A DNA stretch of 64,000 bases from positions 62,001 through 126,000 of the forward strand of contig CALRVE020000006.1 in the NCBI GenBank assembly GCA_943371535.1, given 5' to 3'. This document shows positions 1 to 7,545 of this stretch, in pieces. Every line of letters begins with the position of its first letter. The first letter of the stretch is position 1. A program made the translations under genes and the position numbers. Under the pieces are notes generated by a model. The model worked only from the letters and a program-made list of their open reading frames with translations, searched no databases and was not told the origin of the DNA. The DNA is from UBA1930 sp943371535. GTDB taxonomy: Bacteria; Bacteroidota; Bacteroidia; Chitinophagales; Chitinophagaceae.

Positions 1-1
1 A

Positions 2-1084
2 GAAATGATGCCCGATGGTTATGGTTTTTTACGCAGCAGCGATTACAATTATTTATCTTCTCCCGATGATGTATATGTTTCTCCATCTCAAATAAAATTA
101 TTTGGTTTAAAAACTGGCGATACTGTTGCAGGTAGTGTTCGCCCACCAAAAGAAGGCGAAAAATATTTTGCTTTATTAAAGGTAGACACCATTAATAACA
201 AAAAACCCGATGAAGTAAGAGATCGTGTTCCTTTTGATTATTTAACGCCATTATTTCCATACGAAAAACTGAATTTGTTTACCACACCTAACAATTACAG
301 TACTCGTATCATGGATATTTTTACACCAATTGGTAAAGGTCAACGTGGATTAATTGTTGCCCAACCTAAAGTGGGTAAAACCATGTTGTTGAAGGAAGTA
401 GCCAATGCCATTGCTGCCAACCATCCTGAATGTTATTTGATGGTGGTGTTAATAGATGAACGACCAGAAGAAGTTACCGATATGGAACGCAGCGTAAATG
501 CAGAAGTAATTGCTTCTACATTTGATGAACCTGCCGAAAAACATGTAAAGGTTTCTACCATTGCTTTACAAAAAGCCAAACGTTTGGTAGAATGTGGCCA
601 CGATGTAGTGATTTTATTAGACAGCATTACTCGTTTGGCTCGTGCACACAATACTGTTGCACCTAGCAGTGGTAAAGTGTTGAGTGGTGGTGTTGAAGCC
701 AATGCCATGCAAAAACCTAAACAATTTTTTGGAGCTGCTCGTAAAATTGAACATGGCGGTTCATTAACCATTTTAGCAACTGCTTTAATTGAAACAGGTA
801 GCAAAATGGATGAAGTAATTTTTGAAGAATTTAAGGGAACTGGTAATATGGAATTGCAGTTAGATAGAAGATTGGCCAACAAACGCATTTATCCTGCAAT
901 TGATTTAGTAGCATCCTCTACTCGTAGAGACGATTTATTATTAGATAAAGAGGTTTTACAACGTATGAATATTTTACGTGTGTTTTTAAATGATATGAAT
1001 ACCGAAGAAGCCATGAACGAATTATTGAAACGCATGAGAGGTACAAAAGACAATGAAGAATTTTTAGCCAGTATGAATAGATAA
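2..1084 (+). CDS. rho: Transcription termination factor Rho (3' part, 5' end outside window)
   Basis: Hexameric RNA-dependent ATPase that releases transcripts from RNA polymerase. The reading frame is already open at base 2, so only the last ~360 residues are present and the true start lies upstream. Visible in order: the end of the cold-shock-type RNA-binding domain (PDGYGFLRS near the window edge), the Walker A loop PKVGKT (visible residues ~121-126), the Walker B strand VVILLDSITRLARAHN (~201-216) followed by the SGKVLSGGV Q-loop region, and the R-loop/arginine segment GTGNMELQLDRRLANKR. The segment is collinear with E. coli Rho, so the family call is certain. A strong hairpin terminator follows 25 nt after the stop. 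Confidence 0.97.
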   Translation, partial: EMMPDGYGFLRSSDYNYLSSPDDVYVSPSQIKLFGLKTGDTVAGSVRPPKEGEKYFALLKVDTINNKKPDEVRDRVPFDYLTPLFPYEKLNLFTTPNNYSTRIMDIFTPIGKGQRGLIVAQPKVGKTMLLKEVANAIAANHPECYLMVVLIDERPEEVTDMERSVNAEVIASTFDEPAEKHVKVSTIALQKAKRLVECGHDVVILLDSITRLARAHNTVAPSSGKVLSGGVEANAMQKPKQFFGAARKIEHGGSLTILATALIETGSKMDEVIFEEFKGTGNMELQLDRRLANKRIYPAIDLVASSTRRDDLLLDKEVLQRMNILRVFLNDMNTEEAMNELLKRMRGTKDNEEFLASMNR

Positions 1085-1108
1085 TAGTGGCACAAGAGCA
1101 TTTTTAAA

Positions 1109-1134
1109 AGAGCCACTATTTAAGTGGCTTTTTT
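1109..1134 (+). terminator. Rho-independent terminator after rho
   Basis: AGCCACT at 1111-1117 pairs with AGTGGCT at 1123-1129 around a 5-nt loop, followed by a run of T. A very similar hairpin (AGCCAC/GTGGCT) follows the next gene. Confidence 0.85.
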
Positions 1135-1244
1135 GATGGAAATATTACACGTGGTTTGCTGAGACAAAACTTGTAGTTTTATGTTTTATTTAAAGCACTG
1201 TAAGAACGAATATTAAGCACTAACCTATAATAAACAGACGAAAA

Positions 1245-2216
1245 ATGTTGAATCCTACGAGATTAGAAGTTATGAAGTTTTTAGGGCAGAACATTGATAC
1301 AATGATTAGCGATTACCTTAAAAACATTGACGAAAATTGGCAACCTTCCGATTTTTTACCTGAAAGCAATAAAGAAAATTTTACCAACGAAATCAAAGAA
1401 TTACAATTACAATGTAAAGAATTACCCTACGATTATTTAGTGGTTTTAGTAGGCGATGTAATAACAGAAGAAGCTTTACCCACTTACGAAAGTTGGTTAA
1501 TGGATGTTGAAGGAATTAGCAAGAGTGAGCCTGAAGGTTGGAGTAAATGGATTAGAATGTGGACAGCTGAAGAAAACCGTCATGGCGATTTGTTGAATAA
1601 ATATTTGTATTTATCGGGCCGTATCAACATGCGTCAAATGGAAATTAGCACCCAATATTTAATTGCCGATGGTATTGATAATGGTGCAGCTAGAGACCCT
1701 TATAGAAATTTTGTGTATACCTCTTTTCAAGAGTTGGCTACCAATATTTCTCACCGTAGAACAGCTACTTTGGCCAAGCAACATGGTAACGAAACATTAT
1801 CAAAAATGTGTGGAGTAATTGCGTCAGACGAGTTGCGTCATGCTAAAGCCTATAAAAGTTTTATAACTAAAATTTTTGAAATAGACCCTAGTGAAATGAT
1901 GTTGGCTTTTGAAGATATGATGCGTAAAAAAATTGTAATGCCAGCTCATTTTTTACGTCAGCAAGGCGAAAAAATTGGCACCACCTTTACTCATTTTAGC
2001 GATGCTGCACAACGTTTAGGTGTTTATACTAGTATGGATTATACCAATATTTTAGAATCACTTATTAAAGAATGGAATATTGAAAATATAGGCAACTTAA
2101 ATAGTGCTGCCGAAAAAGGAAGAGATTATTTAATGGGTTTACCTGCAAGATTCAGAAGAATTTCTGAACGTGGTTTAAAAGCTCCATTAGAATATAAATA
2201 CAATTGGATTTATTAA
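1245..2216 (+). CDS. Acyl-ACP (stearoyl-ACP type) desaturase
   Basis: Soluble di-iron enzyme that inserts a cis double bond into a saturated acyl-ACP chain, using O2 and ferredoxin, in unsaturated fatty acid synthesis. The 323 residues carry both di-iron signatures of the plant-type desaturase family (FA_desaturase_2): EENRHGD at 109-115 and DELRHA at 195-200, plus further carboxylates at VITEEALPT (72-80) and SFQELATN (160-167). There are no membrane segments, as expected for this class. ATG start at 1245; no other start fits better. It is a single-gene unit between two terminators. Substrate chain length and double-bond position cannot be read from the sequence. Confidence 0.9.
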   Translation: MLNPTRLEVMKFLGQNIDTMISDYLKNIDENWQPSDFLPESNKENFTNEIKELQLQCKELPYDYLVVLVGDVITEEALPTYESWLMDVEGISKSEPEGWSKWIRMWTAEENRHGDLLNKYLYLSGRINMRQMEISTQYLIADGIDNGAARDPYRNFVYTSFQELATNISHRRTATLAKQHGNETLSKMCGVIASDELRHAKAYKSFITKIFEIDPSEMMLAFEDMMRKKIVMPAHFLRQQGEKIGTTFTHFSDAAQRLGVYTSMDYTNILESLIKEWNIENIGNLNSAAEKGRDYLMGLPARFRRISERGLKAPLEYKYNWIY

Positions 2217-2262
2217 TAAGAACGTTTTCTTTTTAAAACTAATCAATCAATATTAAAAAGTT

Positions 2263-2287
2263 GAGCCACTATTTTGTGGCTTTTTTT
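2263..2287 (+). terminator. Rho-independent terminator after the desaturase gene
   Basis: AGCCAC (2264-2269) pairs with GTGGCT (2276-2281), followed by a run of seven T. Confidence 0.8.
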
Positions 2288-2330
2288 ATTTATACCAAAT
2301 GACTTATTTAGATTTGAATTTATTTGATAC

Positions 2331-2933
2331 ATGAATATTCTATTTCAAGATAACGATTTAATTATTGCTCATAAACCAGCAGGAATTTCTACTGAAGCAT
2401 ATATTGAAACCAATTTTAGTTGTTTATTGGTTCATAGATTAGATCAACGGGTAAGTGGATTAATTGTTTTTGCAAAAACAACGCTTTGTTTAAGCTTACT
2501 CAACCAAATGTTTAGTAATGGATTAATTCAAAAAAAATATAAAGCGGTAGTGGCACAAGCTCCTAAAGTACAAGAAACAACTTTAACGCATTGGTTGGTA
2601 AAAAATAGTGAGCAACAAAAAACAAAAGCTTTTTTAAAAGAAGTGGCTCATGGTAAAAAAGCAGTATTGAATTATAAAATTGTTCAATCGTCTAATAAAT
2701 ACACATTACTAGATATTCATTTATCAACCGGAAGATTTCATCAAATCAGGGCTCAATTATCGGCTATTGGAAGCCCTATTGTGGGTGATGTGAAATATGG
2801 TTTTAAACGTACTACACCCGATGGGAGTATTTTCTTACAATCGTATCATGTATCTTTTATTCACCCAATTACTAAAGAAAATATTGCTATTGAAATTGAT
2901 ATTCCAGAGTTATGGAAAAAATATGGATTTTAA
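2331..2933 (+). CDS. RluA-family RNA pseudouridine synthase
   Basis: Isomerises uridine to pseudouridine in rRNA or tRNA. The catalytic motif is HRLDQRVSGLIVFAKT starting at residue 35, with the nucleophilic Asp at 38; the usual motif is HRLDxxTSG, so Val replaces Thr here. The later GRFHQIRAQLSAIG segment is the family's substrate-binding motif. At 200 residues it has no S4 RNA-binding domain, like E. coli RluA and TruC, and the target site cannot be assigned. The stop codon overlaps tail-to-tail by 4 nt with the small convergent membrane gene. Confidence 0.88.
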   Translation: MNILFQDNDLIIAHKPAGISTEAYIETNFSCLLVHRLDQRVSGLIVFAKTTLCLSLLNQMFSNGLIQKKYKAVVAQAPKVQETTLTHWLVKNSEQQKTKAFLKEVAHGKKAVLNYKIVQSSNKYTLLDIHLSTGRFHQIRAQLSAIGSPIVGDVKYGFKRTTPDGSIFLQSYHVSFIHPITKENIAIEIDIPELWKKYGF

Positions 2934-3124
2934 GAGGCTTTATCGTTGGTATTTCTAATTAACCCTATTCCTGCAAAAAAGAAAATTGCTCCTGCAATTC
3001 CTCCAAAAATGATGGTTTTTATGTTTTTTGTTCCTGTGCCTCCATTCATAAAATAAATACCTGCAAAAATAATTCCTGCAATGCCTAGTATAGACAATAT
3101 CATACCTAAAACTCTCTTTTCCAT
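2930..3124 (-). CDS. Small two-helix membrane protein of unknown function
   Basis: 64 residues with two hydrophobic segments (about residues 5-25 and 38-57) separated by a Gly/Thr-rich, basic loop (GGTGTKNIKT) and ending in a short polar tail. It starts with ATG and has balanced codon use. A shadow ORF in another frame overlaps it but lacks the membrane pattern. I do not recognise a named family. The gene is convergent with the RluA-type gene and shares four bases of stop region with it. TGTTCTATT occurs twice upstream (3124-3175) but no clear promoter was found. Confidence 0.6.
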   Translation of the reverse strand: MEKRVLGMILSILGIAGIIFAGIYFMNGGTGTKNIKTIIFGGIAGAIFFFAGIGLIRNTNDKAS

Positions 3125-3227
3125 GTTCTATTTTGAACAAGGTAGTGGTAAATAATTAGGCCCTGTTCTATTCTGTGAATGCTGTAAACAATCCAAAGAA
3201 TCATGCAAGTAAAATAATGAAGTTTTA

Positions 3228-4235
3228 TTATCCTATTAATCCTGCTTTTCGGCTAATATCCATCATTCTTTCCATAGGTTTTAGTGCAGCCAAACGTAAA
3301 TTTTCGTCCATGGTAATTTCTGGGGTTTCGTATTGCATACACAAATACAGTTTTTCGAGGGTATTTAGCTTCATGTGTGGGCAATCGTTACAAGCACAGG
3401 AGTTATTAGGTGGTGCTGGTATAAAGGTCTTATTTGGGCAGGTTAACTGCATTTGATGTAAAATACCTGTTTCGGTAGCAACTATAAATTCGGTAGCTGC
3501 ATCTTGTTGGGCAAATTTTAGAAGTTGTGTAGTGCTTCCTACAAAGTCGGCAATGTTTAAAACAGCTTCTTCACATTCGGGATGTGCAATAAATTTTGCT
3601 TGTGGATGACGAATTTTTAGTTTGGTAATTTTTTCTAAGCTAAAAATTTCATGCACCATACATGCACCATTCCACAACAACATATTTCTGCCTGTTTTTT
3701 TGTTGAGAAAAGCCCCTAAGTTTTTATCGGGTGCAAAAATGATGGGTTGATCTTCTGGAATGCTTTCAATAATTTTTTCAGCATTACCACTGGTGCAAAT
3801 AATATCACTCAACGCTTTTATTTCGGCAGAGCAATTAATATAACTTACCACTAAATGATTGGGATGCTTTTCTTTAAATGCTTTAAACAATGGAGCTGGT
3901 GCACTATCGGCTAATGAACAGCCAGCTTTTAAATCGGGCAACAACACTTTTTTAGACGGGTTTAAAATTTTAGCCGTTTCCGCCATAAAATGTACACCTG
4001 CAAAAACAATAATATCTGCATTGGTTTTAGCAGCTGCTTGTGCCAAACCCAAACTGTCGCCAATATAATCGGCCACGTCTTGAATATCTGGTTCCTGGTA
4101 ATAGTGTGCAAGTAGAACAATGTTTTTTTCTTTTTTTAAATTTTCTATCTCTGCAAATAAATCTAATGTTGGCGACAGTTCAATATCTAAAAATCCTTTT
4201 GTTTCAATTTGAGCTTTTGCTATGTTAATATCCAT
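3228..4235 (-). CDS. nadA: Quinolinate synthase NadA
   Basis: Condenses iminoaspartate with dihydroxyacetone phosphate to quinolinate in de novo NAD synthesis; it carries one [4Fe-4S] cluster. The 335 residues show the triplicated NadA fold with three conserved cysteines at expected places: Cys106 in DLKAGCSLAD, Cys192 in WNGACMVHE, and Cys285 in the CACNDCPHMK cluster. The AHYYQEPDIQDVADYIGDS segment binds substrate. ATG start. Its usual partner nadB is not in the window, but nadD (12074) and a NadR-type kinase (53650) are, each in a separate unit. The region upstream of its start is the candidate replication origin. Confidence 0.96.
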   Translation of the reverse strand: MDINIAKAQIETKGFLDIELSPTLDLFAEIENLKKEKNIVLLAHYYQEPDIQDVADYIGDSLGLAQAAAKTNADIIVFAGVHFMAETAKILNPSKKVLLPDLKAGCSLADSAPAPLFKAFKEKHPNHLVVSYINCSAEIKALSDIICTSGNAEKIIESIPEDQPIIFAPDKNLGAFLNKKTGRNMLLWNGACMVHEIFSLEKITKLKIRHPQAKFIAHPECEEAVLNIADFVGSTTQLLKFAQQDAATEFIVATETGILHQMQLTCPNKTFIPAPPNNSCACNDCPHMKLNTLEKLYLCMQYETPEITMDENLRLAALKPMERMMDISRKAGLIG

Positions 4236-4288
4236 TGTAATAGTATTTAATAATACATATTTATATAAACAACTACTATTATTACGAG

Positions 4289-4710
4289 TGTGTATATCGT
4301 GATAACTTAGTTACCCACAGATGGCGAAGTTAATTAGTTCTATAGTTATTCACTGCATCTAACATTCTATTCACAAACTATGTTTCAATGTATATAATGC
4401 TTTGGCTTATTTTTTAACAGTTGTTCATTGTTTTACTTTAATAATGCACAAATCTTGTTTCACAGGTTATACACTGTTAAGTAAGAGGTTGTAATTAGTG
4501 TAGTTTTTTAGATAATTCACAAAATCATGAAAACAGAGTTGAGTTATTCTATTTCTTTTCACAATTCAAAATCTTCAAAATGCAATTTATTCACTAAAAA
4601 AATGCTTCATTCACAGTGGTACTGTATAACTTAATTTTTCTTTTTTTTATCGATTCCTGAGTGGCGTAATATAATTCAAGCCCAAAGCGGTTTTTAAATG
4701 TTTTTCCACA
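4289..4710. other. Candidate replication origin: cluster of DnaA-box-like 9-mers
   Basis: The 537 nt between nadA and the ppiD-like gene code for nothing I can see. Compared with the DnaA box TTATNCACA, single-mismatch matches on the + strand start at 4311, 4346, 4367, 4467, 4513, 4587, 4607 and 4702 (for example TTACCCACA, TTATTCACT twice, CTATTCACA, TTATACACT, TTTTCCACA), with one on the - strand at 4289-4297. Two-mismatch copies start at 4456 and 4555. A pyrimidine/AT-rich tract (4631-4650) could be an unwinding element. Nearly all boxes share one orientation. This is inferred; no perfect TTATCCACA is present. Confidence 0.5.
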
Positions 4711-4711
4711 A

Positions 4712-4742
4712 TTTGTTCAATAACTATATTCCCCTATTTTTG
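4712..4742 (+). promoter_or_regulatory. Bacteroidota-type promoter of the ppiD-like gene
   Basis: TTTG at 4712-4715, then 19 nt, then TATTTTTG at 4735-4742, an exact match to the TTG/TAnnTTTG consensus. It lies inside the longest open frame (from 4698) and therefore fixes the real start at ATG 4773. Confidence 0.8.
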
Positions 4743-4772
4743 CCATCCTTAAAATTTAATACATATAATATT

Positions 4773-6878
4773 ATGTCTGTTATTCAAAGTATTCGTGATA
4801 GAGGAGCGTGGATTGTTTTTGCCGTTATCGCTCTGGCATTAATTGCCTTTATTTTACAAGATGGAATGAGTAGTCGTGGGGGTAGTATGTTTAGTAATAC
4901 AACCACATTGGGTAAAGTAAACGGAACGGAAATTAATAGAGAAGAGTTCGACAGAAAGTTAACCATGTACTCACAAGGTGGTCAAGATAGAAGTACTATC
5001 ATTGGTCAATTATGGGATATGGAAGTAAATAAAATTTTGTTAGACCAAGAAGCTAAGAAACTAGGTTTAACTGTAACAGGAAAAGAAGTGGCCGATGTTT
5101 TATTTGGCCCACAATCTCCATTAGCTCGTGAACAACAATTTGTTGATGCGAATGGACAGTTTAAAGCAGAAGAAGCTCGTCAAGCTTTTGCTCAATTAAA
5201 AAAGAGTAAAGACAATCAACAATTGCAAGGAATTATTGAAAGCTATATTGAACCTATTAAACAACAGGCTTTAAATAGTAAGTACCAAGCTTTAATTCAA
5301 CAATCGGCTTATGCACCAACATGGTTGGTTGAAAAACAAAAAGCGGAGAACAATTTAATTTCTAGCATTTCTTATGTATATGTTCCGTATACAACTATTG
5401 CAGATTCTACAGTTAAAGTTACCGATGCCGATGTTACTGCTTATGTTAAAAAGCACCCACAAGGTTTTGAGAAGAAAGAAGAAACTCGTGTTTTTTCTTA
5501 TATAAGTTTTGGATTTACACCAAGTGCAACCGATTCTTTAAATGCATTGAATCAAGTTAGTGCTTTGAAGAGTGAATTTTCTACTACTGCAGATCCTAAA
5601 ACATATTTAGCTAGAGTAGGTACTGAATTGGCTTTTTTAGATGGTTATACTTTGAAATCGGCTATGAAAATGCAATATGCTGATAGCATTACTAAATTAA
5701 ATGATGGAGCAACATTTGGTCCTTATTTAGATGCAAGTAATTACGTTGTTGCAAGAATGATGGGTAAAAGAAGTTTACCAGATAGCGTAAAAGTTAGACA
5801 CATTTTAGTAAAAACCCAAGATAAAAGACAACCAGGCTTACCAGATAGTTTAGCGAAAAAAAGAATAGATAGTGTTGAAGCTTTGGCAAAAGCTACAGGA
5901 GCCGATTTTAATGCTTTGGTTCAAAAATATAGTGATGATGGTGGAAGTAAAGCTACTAAAGGTGAATATGATTTTACTTTACAACAATTCAGCGGTATTA
6001 GTAAAGAATTTGCTGAAGCTATTTTTTATGGTAAAGCTGGAGATAAAAAAATTGTAAAAGTAGAGAACGATGCTTATGCTGGTTATCACTACATTGAAGT
6101 AATTAGTCAAAAGAATTTTGGTGAAGCTGTTAAAGTAGCTTACTTAGCCAAAGCTATTACAGCTAGTAACGAAACTGTAAATGCAGCTAACACTGCTGCT
6201 TTGCAATTTGCAGCAAGTGTAAAAAATAAAAAAGCTTTTGATGAAAGTGCAGCTAAATTGAATAAGCAAATTTCTGTTACTCAAGAAGTAAAAGAAAACG
6301 ATTTTACGATTGCTAATTTTGGTCAAACTTCAGTACGTCCTATTGTACGTTGGTTATTTGAAAGTGATGTTGATAAAGTAAGTGAACCACAAGAAGTTGG
6401 AGAACAGTATATTGTTGCTGTAGTATCTCAAGTAAATCCTGTTGGTTTGGCTAGTGCTGCAACTGCAAGACCACAAGTTGAAGGCTTTATTAGAAATGAA
6501 AAGAAGGCAAAATTAATTATTGATTCTAAGTTTAAAGGTTCAACATTAGAAGAATTGGCTACAGCAAATGGAGTAACTGTTTCGAGAGCCGATAGTTTAT
6601 CATTTACCAATGCAGTAATTCCTGCTTTAGGTTACGATTTAAAATTCTCTGGTGCTGCTTTCAACGCTAATTTAAAAGGAAAAGTAAGTACTCCTATTGC
6701 AGGTAATAGTGGTGTAATTGCCTTAAGAGTTGAAAATATTGCTGCATCTGCAAATCCACAAGATGCTGAAGCATTAAAACAACAAATTTTAGGAGCACAG
6801 CGTAATGCAGGTTATAGAAGTAGTGGAGCTTTAAAAAATGCTGCATCTATTAAAGACAATAGATCTAAGTTTTATTAA
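4773..6878 (+). CDS. PpiD/SurA-like periplasmic peptidyl-prolyl isomerase
   Basis: Membrane-anchored foldase for exported and outer membrane proteins. The 701 residues begin SVIQSIRDRGAWIVFAVIAL, one inner-membrane helix at ~11-28 with the rest periplasmic. A SurA-N-like helical region follows, then a parvulin domain at roughly 340-460 (VRHILVK ... FNALVQKYSDDGGSKATKGEYDF ... YAGYHYIEVIS), then a second degenerate region. This is the PpiD architecture. The longest frame starts at 4698, but the promoter at 4712-4742 lies inside that extension, so ATG 4773 is used. A perfect terminator hairpin follows. Confidence 0.9.
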   Translation: MSVIQSIRDRGAWIVFAVIALALIAFILQDGMSSRGGSMFSNTTTLGKVNGTEINREEFDRKLTMYSQGGQDRSTIIGQLWDMEVNKILLDQEAKKLGLTVTGKEVADVLFGPQSPLAREQQFVDANGQFKAEEARQAFAQLKKSKDNQQLQGIIESYIEPIKQQALNSKYQALIQQSAYAPTWLVEKQKAENNLISSISYVYVPYTTIADSTVKVTDADVTAYVKKHPQGFEKKEETRVFSYISFGFTPSATDSLNALNQVSALKSEFSTTADPKTYLARVGTELAFLDGYTLKSAMKMQYADSITKLNDGATFGPYLDASNYVVARMMGKRSLPDSVKVRHILVKTQDKRQPGLPDSLAKKRIDSVEALAKATGADFNALVQKYSDDGGSKATKGEYDFTLQQFSGISKEFAEAIFYGKAGDKKIVKVENDAYAGYHYIEVISQKNFGEAVKVAYLAKAITASNETVNAANTAALQFAASVKNKKAFDESAAKLNKQISVTQEVKENDFTIANFGQTSVRPIVRWLFESDVDKVSEPQEVGEQYIVAVVSQVNPVGLASAATARPQVEGFIRNEKKAKLIIDSKFKGSTLEELATANGVTVSRADSLSFTNAVIPALGYDLKFSGAAFNANLKGKVSTPIAGNSGVIALRVENIAASANPQDAEALKQQILGAQRNAGYRSSGALKNAASIKDNRSKFY

Positions 6879-6900
6879 TTGATTGAATTAACGAATACAC

Positions 6901-6932
6901 AAAAGCCCATCAAAATGTTGATGGGCTTTTTG
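6901..6932 (+). terminator. Strong Rho-independent terminator
   Basis: AAAAGCCCATCAA pairs perfectly (13 bp) with TTGATGGGCTTTT, followed by T's. Confidence 0.92.
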
Positions 6933-6970
6933 TTTACGCATTCCGAAACAGGAAGAATTATTGATTGTTG

Positions 6971-6978
6971 TAGTTTTG
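6971..6978 (+). promoter_or_regulatory. Promoter -7 box (TAGTTTTG) of the DUF2480 gene
   Basis: An exact TAnnTTTG match 18 nt before ATG 6997. No good TTG box lies 17-23 nt further upstream. Confidence 0.5.
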
Positions 6979-6996
6979 TTTTTTAATGTATAGATT

Positions 6997-7509
6997 ATGG
7001 CTGAAATTTTTGTAAATAAGGTTGCTGAAAGTGGGATTTTAAGTATCGACTTAGAAGCCTATTATCCCAAACAAGCTATTAAAATATTTGATCTGAAAGA
7101 TTATTTATTTATGGGATTAATTTTAAAAGAGAAAGATTTTAGGGCAGCTTTATTAACAACAGATTGGAACAGTTTTGAAAATTGTAACGTTGGTATTACT
7201 TGCACTGCAGATGCTATTATACCCATGTGGGCTTATATGTTGGTAGCAAGTTATTTAGAGCCTGTTGCTAGTTTTGTTACTATTGGGAACGAACAAAAAC
7301 TAATTGAAAGTATATTAGAAAAAAATATTGGTGAGCAAATTAATGCATCTGAGTTTACCGATAAACGTGTTGTAATAAAAGGTTGTGGTGATATTGCTAT
7401 ACCAGAAGTTGCTTATGTTGCCATTACCAATAAATTAAGACCTGTTGTAAAAAGTATTATGTATGGCGAACCTTGTAGTACAGTGCCTATTTATAAAAAG
7501 AAAGTATAA
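6997..7509 (+). CDS. DUF2480 family protein
   Basis: 170-residue soluble protein that I recognise as the Bacteroidota-specific DUF2480 family from its ends and core: NKVAESGILSIDLEAYYP at the start, LKDYLFMGLILKEKDFRAAL, the ITCTADAIIPMWAYMLVASYL block, VVIKGCGD and the C-terminal RPVVKSIMYGEPCSTVPIYK. No catalytic activity is established for the family. Conserved cysteines in the VGITCTAD, IKGCGD and GEPCSTV segments could bind metal, but that is inference. It stands alone between terminators, with its own -7 box. Confidence 0.88.
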   Translation: MAEIFVNKVAESGILSIDLEAYYPKQAIKIFDLKDYLFMGLILKEKDFRAALLTTDWNSFENCNVGITCTADAIIPMWAYMLVASYLEPVASFVTIGNEQKLIESILEKNIGEQINASEFTDKRVVIKGCGDIAIPEVAYVAITNKLRPVVKSIMYGEPCSTVPIYKKKV

Positions 7510-7544
7510 AAAAATACCGATGAATTTTCATCGGTATTTTTTTT
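7508..7544. terminator. Bidirectional terminator between DUF2480 and recQ
   Basis: AATACCGATGAA pairs with TTCATCGGTATT, with A's on the left and a run of T on the right, so it can stop both convergent genes. Confidence 0.9.
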
Positions 7545-7545
7545 G

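Noticed and set aside
433..888. 151-codon open frame antisense to rho
   Set aside because: Shadow of the conserved rho frame; no start context, no recognisable protein.
3175..3456. 93-codon + strand frame
   Set aside because: Mostly antisense to the C-terminal part of nadA; composition is that of a shadow frame.
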